This document shows, piece after piece, positions 10,976 through 25,064 of a DNA stretch of 64,000 bases. Every line of letters starts with the position of its first letter. Within the stretch, counting starts at the first letter, position 1. The notes under the pieces were generated by a model, which was not told the DNA's origin, searched no databases, and saw only the letters and a program-made list of their open reading frames with translations. The stretch comes from Archilochus colubris. Taxonomy: Eukaryota > Chordata > Aves > Apodiformes > Trochilidae. Where the stretch lies: the NCBI GenBank assembly GCA_023079485.1, contig CM041090.1, forward strand, positions 3,780,519-3,844,518. Reading direction: 5' to 3'. The translations under genes and the position numbers were made by a program.

Positions 10976-13900
10976 TAATTTAATTTAGTGTATTATAATG
11001 TAAGATTTGGGATGTAATAATTTAAAAGCAGCAGTTGTGTGTGAAGTGGTGAGTGAAAGTTGAATGAGCCACCTTATTTTTGGCATTCATGTCTTCTCCA
11101 GTGCCTCAGGATTCAGCACCAATGTTTTCTTCATGTGGTATTTAAATAGTTACACAGTGGAATCAGGCTATGAAATAGAAGAGAAAACCAAACAGTTTAG
11201 TAGTAGAACTAACAAACACTGAAGTTAATATTCCTAGACTTACAAAACATCGTGGGGTTTTTGTCTGTTCAGAACCATGGCTTTCCATTTCATTTCAAAG
11301 AGGTTATTTCAGGTGCTGCCTCCAGTGGAACTTATTGGGATTCCACTCTAGAGCTGGTGAGCTGTCAAGTCATCAATATTATTTTCCATATTACCCTATT
11401 TTTCTGGGAGTGTTGCCCTAATCAGATACATGGTCAGGCCAAATCCTAATACACTGTGATTCTAGCAGAACTCTCATACTCAGAGATGAGCTAGAAGATT
11501 TTGGGAGAGTAGAACAGTTTTACTAGTCCTGGGAAGCCAATATTAATAATTGTAGCCTAACCAAAACGAAAGCAGTTGTCATATTGACAACTTTACTTCT
11601 GGATTACACTATTATTATCCTCAATCTGTTAGAGTTACTGGTACTCCCTTTGAATGACAATGTTCTTGTAGTAAAAAAAAAAGTCTAAATTCATGCATGC
11701 ATTTGAACAGCACTTCATGCACTGAGCTATGGCTATGCAGAAGATTTATAATTTTTTTTAAATTCACCCTTTAAAACAGACTCACCCCCTAAGATGTAAG
11801 TCAGTGCTTCTTGGGGACAGAATGAGGAATTGAAGACTCCTGCAGTTTTGGTCCAGGGTGTTAGGTTCTCAAGACAAAGAGATAAGGGTCACAGCTGAAT
11901 GGCATTGATTTCTCTTAAAGAAAATGTGAAGCCAAATGTTGTTGTCATTCTATATAAATATTCAGCATGTGTGTAGTTCCTCTCAGGAAAGTTCTTTTTC
12001 CTCTCTGTTTCAGGGCATTGGCTTGAGTTAAATTTCTTAACAGAAAAATAAAATCAAAAAGAAAAAAAAAAGAAGGAATTATATAAATGGCTCCATTGCA
12101 TATTCCCACTTGTACCAGCTGAAGACTTAATGGTGTTCACTTAACAATTATTCACTGAGGTTAAATTCACAATACTGCTGCTGCTACAAGACAAGCTCTG
12201 TCTGATATTCTAATTATGTTGGTTTAGTGTAGGAGCTTTCACTGCATTTTAAGAAAAAGATCAGACATAAAGGAACAGAACCCAATAGCAGCACACACAA
12301 AGCCTCAGTGAAACCACAGCCTACCCTGCGTAAGGATGCTTCTCATCACTTAAATGATCTGGTTCTGCAGGATTCCAGCTTCTCATCTCCCAAAGCAGAA
12401 GTGGTGAAGGTGGCACAGCACAGAGACCACAGCTGGAACATTAACCCTCTGCTCTGTGCCCTGCACACCCACACACTTGGCCCTTCACAATGAGGAGAGA
12501 AACCTCAACTGTGACATGTATCCTGCTTCTTGAAAGGCAAAGTTTCTTTTCATTTTGACAAGTAACACTTCTCTTTGTTTCACCTCAATATTCCTCCAGG
12601 AATATTCCAGGAACCACTTCCTAAGGTCACAGCTCCAGTGCCAACAGCAGTCCAATGATGAAAAATCTATGTGTTCCTTACAGAAACTTGCAGGGTGTAT
12701 TCCCAGACTTTCTCTCCAACATGGATGGGCATCACTGCATTTAGTGGTCCTCATGCCTTCTGCCTTGGGCACTGATATTCTGGACCCCTGGGCATCCAAC
12801 ATCCCAGTCCTACCTGATGGATATGCCAGCTTCCAGGACAACTTGCTGATTCCCATATATGTGGAGATGATTTGTGCACAGTGAGAAAGTTCAGCACTGA
12901 TGCAGTCTGTATTTCCTCTTAGTGTTATTTGGTGGCCAGTTCATATCAAACAACATAACAGATGGTTTAAGTTTGTAGTTTAAGATAAGTTGGTAAAGTT
13001 TTTATATTGGTCATTTGCAATGCCACCCATGCTGAGGTACATTCCCATCCTAAGGGAGCTAAAGATGTGAGAGGAGAAAATTAAAGCAAGTCAGTGAGCA
13101 TTTCTCTCACCTTTCTCAGTCTACATTTCTAGAGCCACTTCTCATCAACAACAAAGACCTCAGCTTTGGCATATGAAGTAATCCAGTTGTTGTTAAGCAC
13201 TTTTAAAGGTTAATAATCATGCAGCCCCACCCATCCAGATGCAACCTTAACCATTCCGTGTGCTGCTTTTTACCTACAGCCTTTTTTGTCTTTTCCTTTA
13301 CAGCCCGAACCTGCAGTTTGTAGTTCCACCATAAGATGGCATTCTCAGTTCCTGCCTTTGTTCCACTCTCCTGGTGTGGGCTGGAGCCAACGTTGCAGCT
13401 GGTGGAAAAAGTGGTGTATGGGAGCTCTTACCCCACCCCAGACGCGTGGAGCTGCTGGAATCACTGCAGGAGGAGTGCAGTGAGAATGTGAAAAGAGACA
13501 AATTCGGCAAAGCCTCTCCAAGCAGGTGTCAGGTACAAAGATATGTTCTTTAGTGATTAATGTAAAGGTCAGAAAGAAAAATCTGTTCCCAGAGAGACTG
13601 ATCCTCTGGAAGTGATACCAAGAGCAATTTTAGTTTAAAGTACTCGAGAATATGCACAAAAAAACCAAACCAAAACAAAAAAAAACCCAAAAGAAACAAA
13701 AGCAAAAAAAAAGCAACACCAAACCAAAATGAGAATCTGACATTTTATAAAGGGCACCAGCAAGGCATTTTTCATGTTACTCAAAATGATGGGCCTGATC
13801 CTCAATTAGAGCTGAAAAATGGTCAGGACAGCTAAGAGCTGGGTGTTGAATGTAGCAGTTGCCTGTTGTGAGTTCATCCCCCAAAGCAGATCAGAACCAC

Positions 13901-14970
13901 CACAGCACTGTTACATGCTAATGGGCAGTTCTGAGTCACAGTTGTGTGACAGTCCAAGCTCACCTCATAAATGCCCCAGCCATGTCCCTTCTCCCTGCCA
14001 GCTGAAGGAGATGGTTGAACATAAGGCCCTAGACTACCAAGAAGTCCTAAGCTCATCCCTTTCTCTGGAGTCTGAATTACTTACAGGAAAAGGATCCAAG
14101 CATAAGCTTAACATCATCCTTCCTGCTTATTAAAAGAGCAGTGGGCTTTCAGGTCAATCAGTGGCCTTGGAACAAAGGATCAGGAATTGTTTGTCCTGAC
14201 TATTATGCAGACTACTTGAATCTTAATGCTTGAGTGTCTGTGTCCCCTGTGCTGCCTGTCCTGACTTCTCAAGGCTGTCTCTGTGTCTCTCACCTTGTGC
14301 CGTTTGCAAGCACCTTTTTGAATTATCTGCAAAATGCTGACTCTCAGCTAAAAGACTTTTATTAGGTTTGTTTTTCTTCTTTCTTGTATTTTTGTGCCTG
14401 TAGCTTGATTCTGAATGTCTTTAGCTGTCTTGGGCTCTCTGTAGCATCACCTTCTGTTCTCCAGCACAAGTTTTTATCCTAGTGTGCTCTGTGGCAATAG
14501 CACAGCCCAACTGATTGATCCCAGTGGGAGGTTTCGCATGATTAAGGTCATTCCTTAGCTTCCATGTTTGGCTGAACTGAAGTTTTTGGGCATTACATTC
14601 ATCTTGAACATTTGCATAAAGTTGAATACACACTCCTGCTTCCCTTGGTAAGACAAATAAGCTGATTAGAGCATTTTCTTTGTTCCTTAGCCCCTTCACC
14701 TTACTCCAGATTCACCTGGGACTGTTTCTGAGAGACAAAGCTTTCAGCTGTGATATATGGGTCTTGAGGCTTTAGCATAAGATACACACCAGTACCTACA
14801 TTCCTGGCAGCTCACAAAATTAACATTTATTCCTGAGAATCAAAAAAGAAGGAAGCGAACAAAAATATAGTTATGTTGCTGCCCTCCTACCCGTCCTCTC
14901 TTTAATTTAGAAATGCTTTTTTCATTTTGCCTTGTCTCATTAACCAGTGATAGGGATGTGAAAACAGTAT
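10976..14970. other. Unique non-coding DNA
   Basis: No gene supported. It includes an A-rich low-complexity run of CAAA and CCAAA units at 13656-13730 and an A-run near 12053-12072. The overlapping 109- and 123-codon ORFs at 12485-12884 on opposite strands have no recognisable domain. Confidence 0.5.
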
Positions 14971-15002
14971 GCACATATGTACATATATATATATATATAT
15001 GT
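14971..15002. repeat. (AT)n microsatellite
   Basis: An alternating AT run with a CATATGTACATA prefix. It lies 100 bp upstream of the large pyrimidine tract. Confidence 0.9.
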
Positions 15003-15105
15003 AATTTTCCCCCAATTCCCCTCATAAACCCCTGCTTCGCAACAGTGGACATGGCATTCATCACGATCTTTGGTAGGAGGGTGGAAAAGGGAAAGATTTG
15101 TTCAG

Positions 15106-15621
15106 TTTCCTTTCCTTTCCTTTCCTTTCCTTTCCTTTCCTTTCCTTTCCTTTCCTTTCCTTTCCTTTCCTTTCCTTTCCTTTCCTTTCCTTTCCTCTCC
15201 TTTCCTTTCCTCTCCTTTCCTTTCCTCTCCTTTCCTTTCCTCTCCTTTCCTTTCCTCTCCTTTCCTCTCCTTTCCTCCTTCCTTCTCCTCTTCCTTCTCC
15301 TCTTCCTTCTCTTCTCTTCTCTTCCTTCTCTTCTCTTCTCTTCTCTTCTCTTCTCTTCTCTTCTCTTCTCTTCTCTCTCCTCTCCTCTCCCTCTCCTCTC
15401 CTCTCCTCTCCTCTCCTCTCCTCTCCTCTCCTCTCCTCTCCTCTCCTCTCCTCTCCTCTCCTCTCCTCTCCTCTCCTTTTCTTTACTTTTCTTTCCTTCC
15501 CTTCCTTAACCTTCCTTCCTTTCCTTCCTTTCTTTCCTTTCCTTCCTCCCTTTCCTCCCTCCCTCCCTTCCTCTCTCCCTTTCCTCCTTTCCCTCCTTTC
15601 CTTCCCTTCCTTCCCTTCTCC
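15106..15621. repeat. 516-bp homopyrimidine satellite-like tract (TTTCC/TCTCC/TTCTC)n
   Basis: The plus strand is entirely C and T apart from three A residues (15485, 15508, 15509). It begins as a (TTTCC)n array to about 15194. It then becomes a higher-order array of 15-bp units, TTTCC TTTCC TCTCC, repeated about four times and followed by 10-bp TTTCC TCTCC units. Next come (TTCTC)n at about 15309-15375 and (TCTCC)n at about 15376-15476, then irregular C/T sequence. The tract is a strong candidate for triplex (H-DNA) formation. The long ORFs across it on both strands are translation of the repeat and are not genes. Confidence 0.95.
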
Positions 15622-18600
15622 ATGAAGGATTCTCCCCCTCCTGTACACAAGTGACAATTAATTGTGTTATGTGAAGTAACAAGGGCAAAGCAGGGAATGG
15701 GAACTTCTTGGAAATGGTTACAAGAGAGAGCAAATCACTTGTCACTCATTAAAAAGTCACAGTACAATCTCAACCAGAGTCATTGTTTAGATAAAAAGAA
15801 AGTGTACACAAGTTATTGTGAAGTGTAATCAGCATGTTGTTTTATTCTGTATCAATCAATGACTTTATTGTTGATTCTGACAATCAGCTACCCTTGTATC
15901 TTGGGAAATCAATGAGAAGCTTCAGTATATTTCACAGTGGTACTTCAGGTGGTCAGATAGTGTATTTTTTTAGTCTACCTTTATTTCAGATAACACAGTA
16001 TTACCTAAGAACCCTTTCCTTTGATAAATCTTCAGGGTTGCCAGAGAGAGTTCTGGGATGCAATTTCAGTGCTTTATCCATTTTAGGTCTGAAAGTAATT
16101 TGTTAAAATACCTGAGTGCAGTATATTGAGTTTCAGAGTCCATCTTTCTAGCTGCATTTCCTCCTGTTACATTATCTCTGATGAGTGCAGTGCAGAATTC
16201 TCATTCAAGATGTCACCATCCATAAGTCAAATCCTACAGATGATAGGTACACACTAAATTAATTAATCTGTCATTGCTTTTGTCAGATTTGGATGGATCA
16301 ATCTAGGAGCATATCCATTAAAAGCCCTTTCCCCCCTTAATGATCTTCTTACATTTATTAGACTTTAGTGCAGGTTATGAAATTAAATTAGAAGCTTGTT
16401 CAAGTTTTTCTGAATCCACTCTTTTTTGAAAAAGACAGACACATTTTCTACCTCAAGATGTTTTCATCTGGGATAACAGAATATATTAGCTGCATATAAT
16501 TGTTTGTTTTCTAGAGAAATGTTAATCACCTTGGAAAAATCATTTGCTGAATTGCTTTATCCACCAAACAGGATGCTACACACTATAGAGAAGTGCTGAG
16601 AAGGTGCAGTTTTAATGCATTTTTTCACTGGCAGCAGGAGAATCCAGAGGTAGGCAGACCATTCTTTTTTCACTTTCTATTTTAGCAGCCCGACAGGAGA
16701 GTTCAAGAACACACTTGACTGGCAAACCTACCCCACCATGTTTCTGTAATTACAGGAAGATGTAATCCCTGCAGCCTGTGGGTGCCAAAAAAAAAAAACA
16801 AAAAACCCACAACCAAAAAAAAAGAAAGGACATCCTGAGTTGAAAATATTTTCTTTCAGCATTTTTAAAAATGCATCCTATGCAATTCTATGATTCTTTG
16901 ATTCTATGATCCACTTTCCCAGCCCCTATTTTTGTGCTTTAAGAAATACAGAATATTCACTTCAGTCATATTTATTAAAAGAAATCCTGATTTTCTGTGT
17001 TTCTCCATTCCTCTTCAAGGACAAAGGCCGTTAATAAAACTTCAATCCAAATGGGGTACCAAATCCATAAATAATGTCTAATATTTTTAAGGTTCTTTTA
17101 AATGCTTATTATTTTTAACTCTTGACATCTTGTAATATAAAATCTTTGTTATTCATGCAGAATTTCTGTTTAGGAGCTCCTGAAGTTACAAATCCCTCAT
17201 TTGCTAATGTGGTCATCTTCAGTGAGTGTTCCAGCACTGCTTTCAGGTAATGAATGCATCAAAGGACTGCCCTGGCTTTATCCAACAAGCAGCCCTGTCA
17301 CTCAGACATCTTATTAGTATTGTAGTACTCATGTTTTTATGACTCTTTTCCCCACTGTGCAAGGCTTAGATTGAGCTGCTCATCTTCAGGCAGTCTCAGA
17401 GAGGAGGATGAATAGGGCAAAACCTCTTAGGACCATTAGTTGCTTCTCTAGCACTGATGTTTAGCCCCCATCTGCAGAAACTGACTGCTACAACAGCACA
17501 ACTCCTGTCAGACTGTTTGAATGCATTGCTGCTTGGCTGGGGTCAGGGAAAATGGCACTCAGGGTCAAGTGGTTCATTTTGTGTTTATCCCAAGATAATC
17601 ACTTGTGCTTTTCCAGCCTGTGTTTGTCCTGCTTTCACTGAGCATTCAAAGCAAAAGAAAAGCACGTGCAGAACAGTTTGCAGTGTGAACCATGTTCTTA
17701 ATCTGTACTGAATTAAAAGGAATTTTTTTCAAGCTAGGAACAGGACAGAAAACGTGGCTCTTCATGTGGAATGTCTAATACATTGCCAAGTTCTTATAAT
17801 GTTTAAGATATTTCATCCTAAATTTAATGACTCTTTTCTTTTTGATAAAAAATTTGTAACTTCAGTCACATTCAGCCATGAGAGCACAGTGGACATTGCC
17901 TTGTGGTGGTTTAAATACCAAATATTGATAAATAGATTAACTTGTCTTTACCTGAATTATTCAAAATTCAAAAACAAAAGAGAGAACTAGGAAAATAGGA
18001 TAATTCATCAGAGAAACCTTCAGTTTCCTATAAAACCTAGGAAACCAAAATAAGTACCAGGACATTAACCCCCAGGTCCCATCCTTCTTACCCCCAGAAC
18101 TATTAAATACAATTCCCCCTCATCTTTCTACAGCTGAATAACATTAGATTTATTATTTCCATAACATAACTATATAAAATGCCAGACCACAGGTGCAGTA
18201 CTATACAACACTACAGGAACTGTTCTGTAGAGTAAGTACCTGGCCTGACAAATTTAAATCAAATAACTTATGTAGTGAAAACACAAATAGTTCTAATTTT
18301 AAGTTTTCTCTTTGGTTATGACTCCCACCTTACCCTCAGAACCTGCAGGTAGGTTTTATACTTCTGCTTGTCTGGAATAAAGGAATTACTGATTAAGTAA
18401 TTTTGAAATCCTTCCTGTTCATCTGGGTTTTCTCTTGCTCATGCTAAGAGGTAGCAAGAGAATTGTTTCTGTTTAACTGCCAGCTTCAAAAGCCAACACA
18501 AGATTTCTTTCAAATATCTATTTGGTTTTTCAGTTGTTTACCTAAGAAACTCTTGCCTTGACTGGTTAAATATAGAACAGTGTCATGATTATGAAGCTCA

Positions 18601-21600
18601 GATATTTCTAATAAAAACCCCTTGACTGTGGAATCCCAGAACTGAGAAAGCTGTATTTCCTATAGATCAATACCCTGTGGTAAATTAAATTTCATCACTA
18701 AAAGACTGTAAGCAGCCTCTCCTAGAGATGTTGCAGAAGTGTCTCTCCTACATGGACTGTCTGGTGTCTAATAACAGGTAATTTTGCAGCTCTCCAGAAC
18801 ATTAATACTTTTATAACATTTTTAGTATCCTGATTACATTTGTGCCATTTATTCTTCTCTTTAGTTTGGCTAAAATCAGCCAGGTGGTTCCAGAGTTATT
18901 GGAGGAAGACCACTCATAGCTTGATTGCATAAGCTTTGTTTCTAAGGGGGAAAAAAAAAATCAAAAAAGACTCAAAATCTTGTCTGTGGGTGTATGTTGC
19001 TGTCAGGAGGTGCAGCATGATGCCTCAACAGCCTCAGTGGTAGATTTCTGACTCCAAGGACACTCATGGTGTCACAGCAAATTTGCTCTGAAGCCCACAT
19101 TCAGCTCAGCCTGGTTGAACAGAACTGTGCTGGGGCCAGCTGCACAGGGGTTAAAAATTAATGGATTTCACCATTAGGTGAAATTGCAAGCAGGTGTTGC
19201 CAGATTCCCCTTGGAACAAAAAAAAGGGGGCAGGTGGTGCCCTCCTCAGCACCAGGAGTGGGAACAGGGGTAGCTGATTATCTAATCAGTGAGGGACAGA
19301 AAACAAAACCAGGTACTTTTGGTACTTTTCAGTTTAAAGCTGGACAGAGGAATGTTAAGTTTTGTTCTTTCTCCCTTTTTCGAGCTAGGGATGAAGCAAG
19401 CCTACACCAGCCAGCCTTGGAGCCTCAAACTGTGAGTAGTTTCCTCTTTATTTCAGTTTGACTGGGTTTTTTGAACCATTTTGACCATGACTGAGCAGCA
19501 ATCCAATTCAGAGCATGCAGCCTATGGGTAACCTAAAGGGATTTTGTACTGAGAGCTGCCTGTTGCCTCTCATGGGCAATTGCTCTCAAAAAAATATATT
19601 TTCAATCAGAAAGCCAATTCATAATATGTTCTGATCAAATGTTACAAATCATAGGATATTCCTCACTAACCATATCATGATTACCCTTATTATAGGACAA
19701 CCCTGGTTGCACAGTATAGGAAATCGTTAGACATTAAGTAAAAACATTCATGGTTTTCCTCTGAAGAAAGATTGGTGTGTGGCTAATGGGACTCTGAATG
19801 CTCTTATTATGTGCTTGCAGTGTAGTAAAACCTAAAAGCTTTAATAAAGTTTATTGTTGCACTAACCACTGACCAGCTTTAGAATAAAGGAATGTTCTCT
19901 GCTTGAAGAAGTTGCACTTTGTGATCAGAGCGTAGATTTGAATAAAAGAGAAAGAGGGATAAGGGCAAGACTTTGTTGTCAGGTATGCAAGGTACAGAGT
20001 CAGCCTGGATTCAGTGATTTTTAGCCCTTTTTAGAGAAAAACAAAGTTGTGCCTACAACTATCTCCAGGTAAGGAGCTTGGGTTTGTTTTTGGTTTTTTT
20101 TTCACACGTGTATTTTTGGCTTGAATTATATAAAAGTGTTACTCCAGGATCACAGTTCTCTATCAAAGACCATATTTTTCGTGTCACAGTTGCTGTCTAC
20201 CCCAGTTCAGAATAACTTAAAGATGTCTGTGGGTGATGGTGACAACCCTGGGCATCTGATGTCTGCTGAGCAGGAGTTGGTTGTTGTTCAGCATTCCACA
20301 GGGAGGTGAAGGTACAACTGAAGTTAAAGAGAAATTTGGCTAAGGAGGAACCTGGTTGAAAGATCTCATGTAGTGGGATTTGTGGCTTTCCTGGCAGTTA
20401 TTTTTGGCTCTGCAAGTGGTGCCAAGGAAGTCTCCTACAGGCAACAGGAGAGACACTTTTCAAATAACCAAATGGTTGTGTGTAAATATAGTCCAGAAAG
20501 AAATCTGAAGTCGTGAGGAATATATGATGCTTTCTGATTTCCCAAAGATCAAGGAAATAGCCTCTTGCATGCTGTAAATGGTTTTCTTTGCACAAATCTT
20601 TTAATGTGACAGATACAGGTTTTATCCTGACCTATTTGGGGGATTGTTTAAAGGTCAGTTTGTACATCTCAGATGAGTGGTTAAGAAATTAAGTGCACTG
20701 CAACCCTGCATGGCTATATCTCAGCCTGCTCACTGCACTGGTGGTTGTGAATGTTGATTTGATTTATAAATTACACTGTATCCCAAATCCTGTCTGGGTG
20801 TTTCTCCCAGCTGGATTGTATGGTGCTAAATTGGAACACAGAGCCTGGTTTCCTAGCCTTGACTGGCAATTCAGCTCCAGCCTCTCTCTGAGGAGATTTA
20901 GGAGTTCAGGTGGGCTGCAGCCAAACACAAATATTGAGTGGCTTGTGCTGGGGGTGGGAGGAAAGGTCACTAAATGGGGCTGAAACTTTACAGGAAGGGA
21001 ACTTCAATAATAAACATCTAAGAGAAATGAGGAGGCTTGGGCGGGGAAGTGAGGGAAGAGCTAAAGGAATGAAAAAACTGGCTAAAATAGATAACACACT
21101 GAAAGGCAGTTATGGTGTTGTACTTATTTCATAATTCTGATGAATATTATGTGTGCAGTGTGATTTATATTAGGAGTGCCACTATATTCACTGTATAATT
21201 TTAGAAGTGCCATAAATATTCTCCAAAAAATTCTCACTTCAGCTCTTGTATCCTTTTTAATTGGTGAGAAGCTAAGCCCCAAAATTTAGAATCTGGGGTA
21301 GCATGCTCCTTAGAAGGCTCTGGAAGAATGGCAGTGTTCTGTGGACAGGGGCTGCCAGGCTGTAGAATCCTCTCATTTTCAGTATAGAGAAAAAGTGAGA
21401 GTATCAGATTTCCAAAATGCAAGATGGGAAGTGCAGAGCTTGTGAGATACCATTGGAATCTTTGCTCCTTGCAGCTGAAGGGCAGGAGATAACCAGAGAA
21501 AGTAGATTATTGCTGAAATCAGGTGAGGATCTCAGTGGGGTGCCCACCAGGGCTGTAGAAGTTTTGCTCCTGTACAAAGCCACCTCCCAGTTTTGCTCTC

Positions 21601-24439
21601 CACAGAGAAAAGATTTTGTTCCCTCCTCATTAAGGAAACATTAATTCTGCATGGGTGCATAGGATGTTTTTTTCTTCCATTTCTGCTAATAGGCAGGTGT
21701 TCTAAAGTAGCTCCTATGGCACACTGAATACAATCTGATCTATTATATTCTATATATTCTATTTAATGTATGTCTGGTGGACTCCACAATTGCAGACCCT
21801 GAGAGATGCTGTGTGGTTTCTGATCTGAGCAGCCACTCTGTACAGACAGGGAACTGATGTCTCCTGCTGCTGCAGCTCACAGGAACTGCAAAAGCATCAT
21901 GTAGGATGTCACAGGTGGTACTAAGGCATCTTTTTTATGTGGTTTTTCACAGCTATCAGTGACCAGCACCTACTTACACTTCCGTTTATAACTGTTATTA
22001 AAGTCTTAAATGTTTTTTTCCTACTGGTTTTTGTGACCTCATAACTAAAAGAAGTAAAAAAGATGAAAAGCCAAAGTGTAAGGCTAGGTTTCTGGAATTT
22101 TTGAGTTCTCTGATCTGTATAAATGACAACAACCTCCTGAAAAATATTCACTCTTGTTTGGGTGGGGTTTTTTGTCCTGTTTCCTTAATTAATATTCTTT
22201 TAAATATCTCTGTTTCTGGTATAAGTTCTCTGAATTTCTATAGGAAAGTGGAAACTGTCTGGTTGAAGTGCTCTTTACACAGGATAAATATTTTGTGTGT
22301 AGACTGTATTTGTGTTTATGTTGTGTGCCATTTATCAAACATGTAAAAAATTCTTCCTTCCAGTGTGCCTTTCATCAAAAAAAAGGACTTTTACCTTGTT
22401 TCTCTGGCTCTGCTTGACTTTGGGATGGTTTTCTTAAAGTCTTTGACACTGGTGAGAGCCATTTGAGAAGTTCCCCTTGGCCAGGCCAATTCTGCACTCC
22501 CAAGCACAATTCCATTTTTTCAGCTGGAATTTATTACAGCAAGCAGCTTTACTCAGCTGCATAGCAGGAATGTTTAACCAGGAACAAGACAAACTTCTGT
22601 AAGCTGCTTAATTCTGACTTGGGAATGTTCCTTCATATCAATTGATACTGAAATAATTACTTCTCAGAATCTGGAGAGAAAAATGATGTAGAAAGAAAAT
22701 TGAAATCTAATTAAATGGAGGTAGAAAGCAATGTCTGAGCAGACAAATCTTAAGCCTCGGCAAATTTTCAAAGGTTATATTATCCTTTTTGTCCCTTAGA
22801 AATATTTCTTTTTACTCTTCTTCCCTCTTCTTGCACTGTAATAGTCTTTTTTTCAAGTAACAGAAGTAGCTTAAGAAAAAAAAAATATATGTAATTTTAT
22901 ATACCATTCATACATATCAATATTTGTATATATACTTACAATTTTTCTTTTTTTTTAATCTGCATATAAACCATGATCCAACACAATTGGCTGAGCTTCC
23001 TTGACAAAGTCAATGTCTTGAAGAGGAGAAAACTATAATTGCTCTTTTCCCAAGAGAAGGGGGTCTTTCTTTGTGATATTTGCAGCCAAATTTCAGCCTA
23101 GGAACTGTTGTTCTTCTGATTCCCTCTTTATAAATTGTGTGGTTTTTTAACCCCTTCACTATTAAACTGTAGGGCTACCTTAGAAATTCACTGTGCTGGA
23201 TGAAATATTTCATGCTTTGTATGGTCTGAGCTCTCTTCCCCATTTGATTAATTCCATATTAGTTGAACTCCTCACCTCTATGGGGTTCAAATATTGGAGC
23301 ATAGAACTCCTGATATTTGTGGGGTGGGGGGAAATGAAAAAGGCCCCACTGAGTTTTAATTTTTTTAATATAAGAATAAATATACTTACAAAAAGAGTTT
23401 TGCTTTGTCTTGAGGATGGAGAGTTATGTTTAAAGTAGGGCTGGTGTTCATTTTGAAGAATATGAAACAGCTGAAGTATGGAAACTTACTTTTTTCTTTC
23501 TGTGGAAGTCTAGATTGAAAGTGTGGATTACTGAAGTGCCCTCCTCCTGGGAGACATCCAGAGGAAAAGAAAGGAGAAGAGAAAGGGGTTTATTTTGGTG
23601 TCAGGGTATTGAAAAGCAGTTCTCTGAATTGAATTAGTTAATCCCTGATACACAAGTACTAAGGAAGAACATGTACAAGGCTCAACACACGTGGTCTCTC
23701 CAAACCTTCTGCTTTTCTCAGTCCAGAGAACTTCCCAGTACTGCTGTGCTTTGCCTGGGAACATCCACTGGATCTCACCTCTGAGCATTTGTCCCTTCTT
23801 TCCTTGAACCCATGCAAATTTTTTTTTTTTTATTTTTTTTTGTGCTCAAAACTTCCATGGCTAAAGTATTCCAGGGCTGAGCTACCCTCTGCTTTCCTGG
23901 TTAGTTTGAACGTGGGTTCTTCCAGTTTCATTCACTGGGTATCCTTGAAATAACCATTTATCCCTATCCAGCCTTTCCATGTGTCACCAATGATTTTGCA
24001 CCCCTGTTCCATCCCTGCCACAAGCTGAAATGTTTTGCCTGCTTGTGGTCCCTCCTAAGAATCCACTCCTTGCTTTTGAATGTCCCCATCACTGCCTTCT
24101 GAAGGTTTTTGGGTTTCCTAATAATGGATGTTTTCCAAGCCAAAGGGTTCAGCAGTGCATGTCCTGTTCATTTGGAAACAGATGTTCGTTAAGGTGACCT
24201 CTCAGCTGAAGCTGTGGCATAGGAACCTCTTCTGTTCTTCAGGCTTTCCAACTCCAAATATTTCCTTGGTTTTTTCACTGTTACTGAGCACTACCTGGTT
24301 ACTCTGGAACCAACTCTTGGGACCTCCAGTTCTTGCTCTGCTAATAGCCAGCTCTGAGCCATCATTTCATATTTAAAGCTAAGATTATTTTTCTTTTTGT
24401 GCATTGCTTTATGCTGATTTGTACTGGGTTTCACATGTC
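15622..24439. other. Unique non-coding DNA with low-complexity islands
   Basis: No gene supported. A-rich runs occur at 16786-16828, 18950-18967 and 22876-22885. A short CR1-tail-like string lies at 16883-16912. Sequence around 17905-18950 has a faint look of old retroviral DNA but nothing I can name. ORFs are at most 96 codons. Confidence 0.5.
16883..16912 (+). repeat. CR1 3'-tail octamer run
   Basis: Three ATTCTATG/ATTCTTTG-like octamers match the 3' tail of CR1 in sense orientation. No recognisable CR1 body precedes them. This is either a very short 5'-truncated insertion or the remains of an older copy. Confidence 0.5.
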
Positions 24440-24640
24440 ATTTTATGGAACAATTTGGGAACATCCTTCAGGTTCCACACTCCAGTGTCATCCTCTGACA
24501 GGACTTCGTATCACTGGCATACTTCCTTCCCTTCCCACTCACACCTTTTTCAATGTTATGAATGAATAAAATGAACAGCACAAACCCAACAGATTCCACT
24601 AATTAATTCCTTCCACTGCAAGTACTGAGCAGTTATCCAT
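24440..24640 (-). mobile_element. Possible very old CR1 fragment
   Basis: The order of short matches (AATGAATAAAATGAACAGCAC, CCAACAGATTCCACTAATTA, then CTTCCACTGCAAGTACTGAGCAG) resembles the antisense of the CR1 ORF2 end, but decay is heavy. This is a weak call by eye only. Confidence 0.3.
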
Positions 24641-24677
24641 ACCCCACTCCCTGTGCCTTTCATCCTCAGCCCTGGAC

Positions 24678-24799
24678 CTTAGAGTTGTTTAGGTTGGAAA
24701 GAACCTTAAAGATCATCTTTTTTCCAACCCCCTGCATGGGCAGGGACACCTCCCACTAGACCAGGTTGCTCCAAGCCCCATCCAACCTGGCCTTGGACA
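24678..24799 (-). mobile_element. Outer CR1 fragment, part 1 (interrupted)
   Basis: The reverse complement of a CR1 3' end: GGTTGGAAAGAACCTTAAAGATCATC, then TGCATGGGCAGGGACACCTCCCACTAGACCAGGTTGCTCCAAGCCCCATCCAACCTGGCCTTGGACA. It stops abruptly where a plus-strand CR1 begins and resumes after it. Confidence 0.9.
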
Positions 24800-25064
24800 G
24801 CCCCTTCTCACTTCTGCCCTGAGATAGGATGTGGGGCAATGGATTCAAGATAGAGCACAGGAAGTTCCACCTCAACATGAGGAAGAATTTCTTTACTGTA
24901 AGTGTTGGAGAGCCCTGGAACAGAGAAGCTGAGGAGTCTCCTTCTCTGGAGACCTTCAAGACCTGGCTGGATGCATTTTGGAGTGACCTGCCTTGGTTTT
25001 GGTCCTGCCTGGCAGGGGGTTGGACTTGATGATCTTCAGAGGTCTCTTCCAACCCCTGTGACCT
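24800..25064 (+). mobile_element. Inner CR1 3' end nested in an older CR1
   Basis: The sense CR1 3' region reads HRKFHLNMRKNFFT in the plus frame (24829-25029) and ends with GGGTTGGACTTGATGATCTTCAGAGGTC, the subfamily with a short 3' end. It lies between the two halves of a minus-strand CR1, so it inserted later. Boundaries are accurate to about 10 bp. Confidence 0.85.

Noticed and set aside
15061..15657. ORFs of 175-198 codons on both strands
   Set aside because: They are translations of the pentanucleotide pyrimidine tract (for example FLSFP and RKGKE repeats), with no start context or domain.
17905..18950. Possible second LTR or old retroviral fragment beginning TGTGGTGGTTT
   Set aside because: I could not find a matching end, a target duplication or any coding motif, so it remains unassigned.
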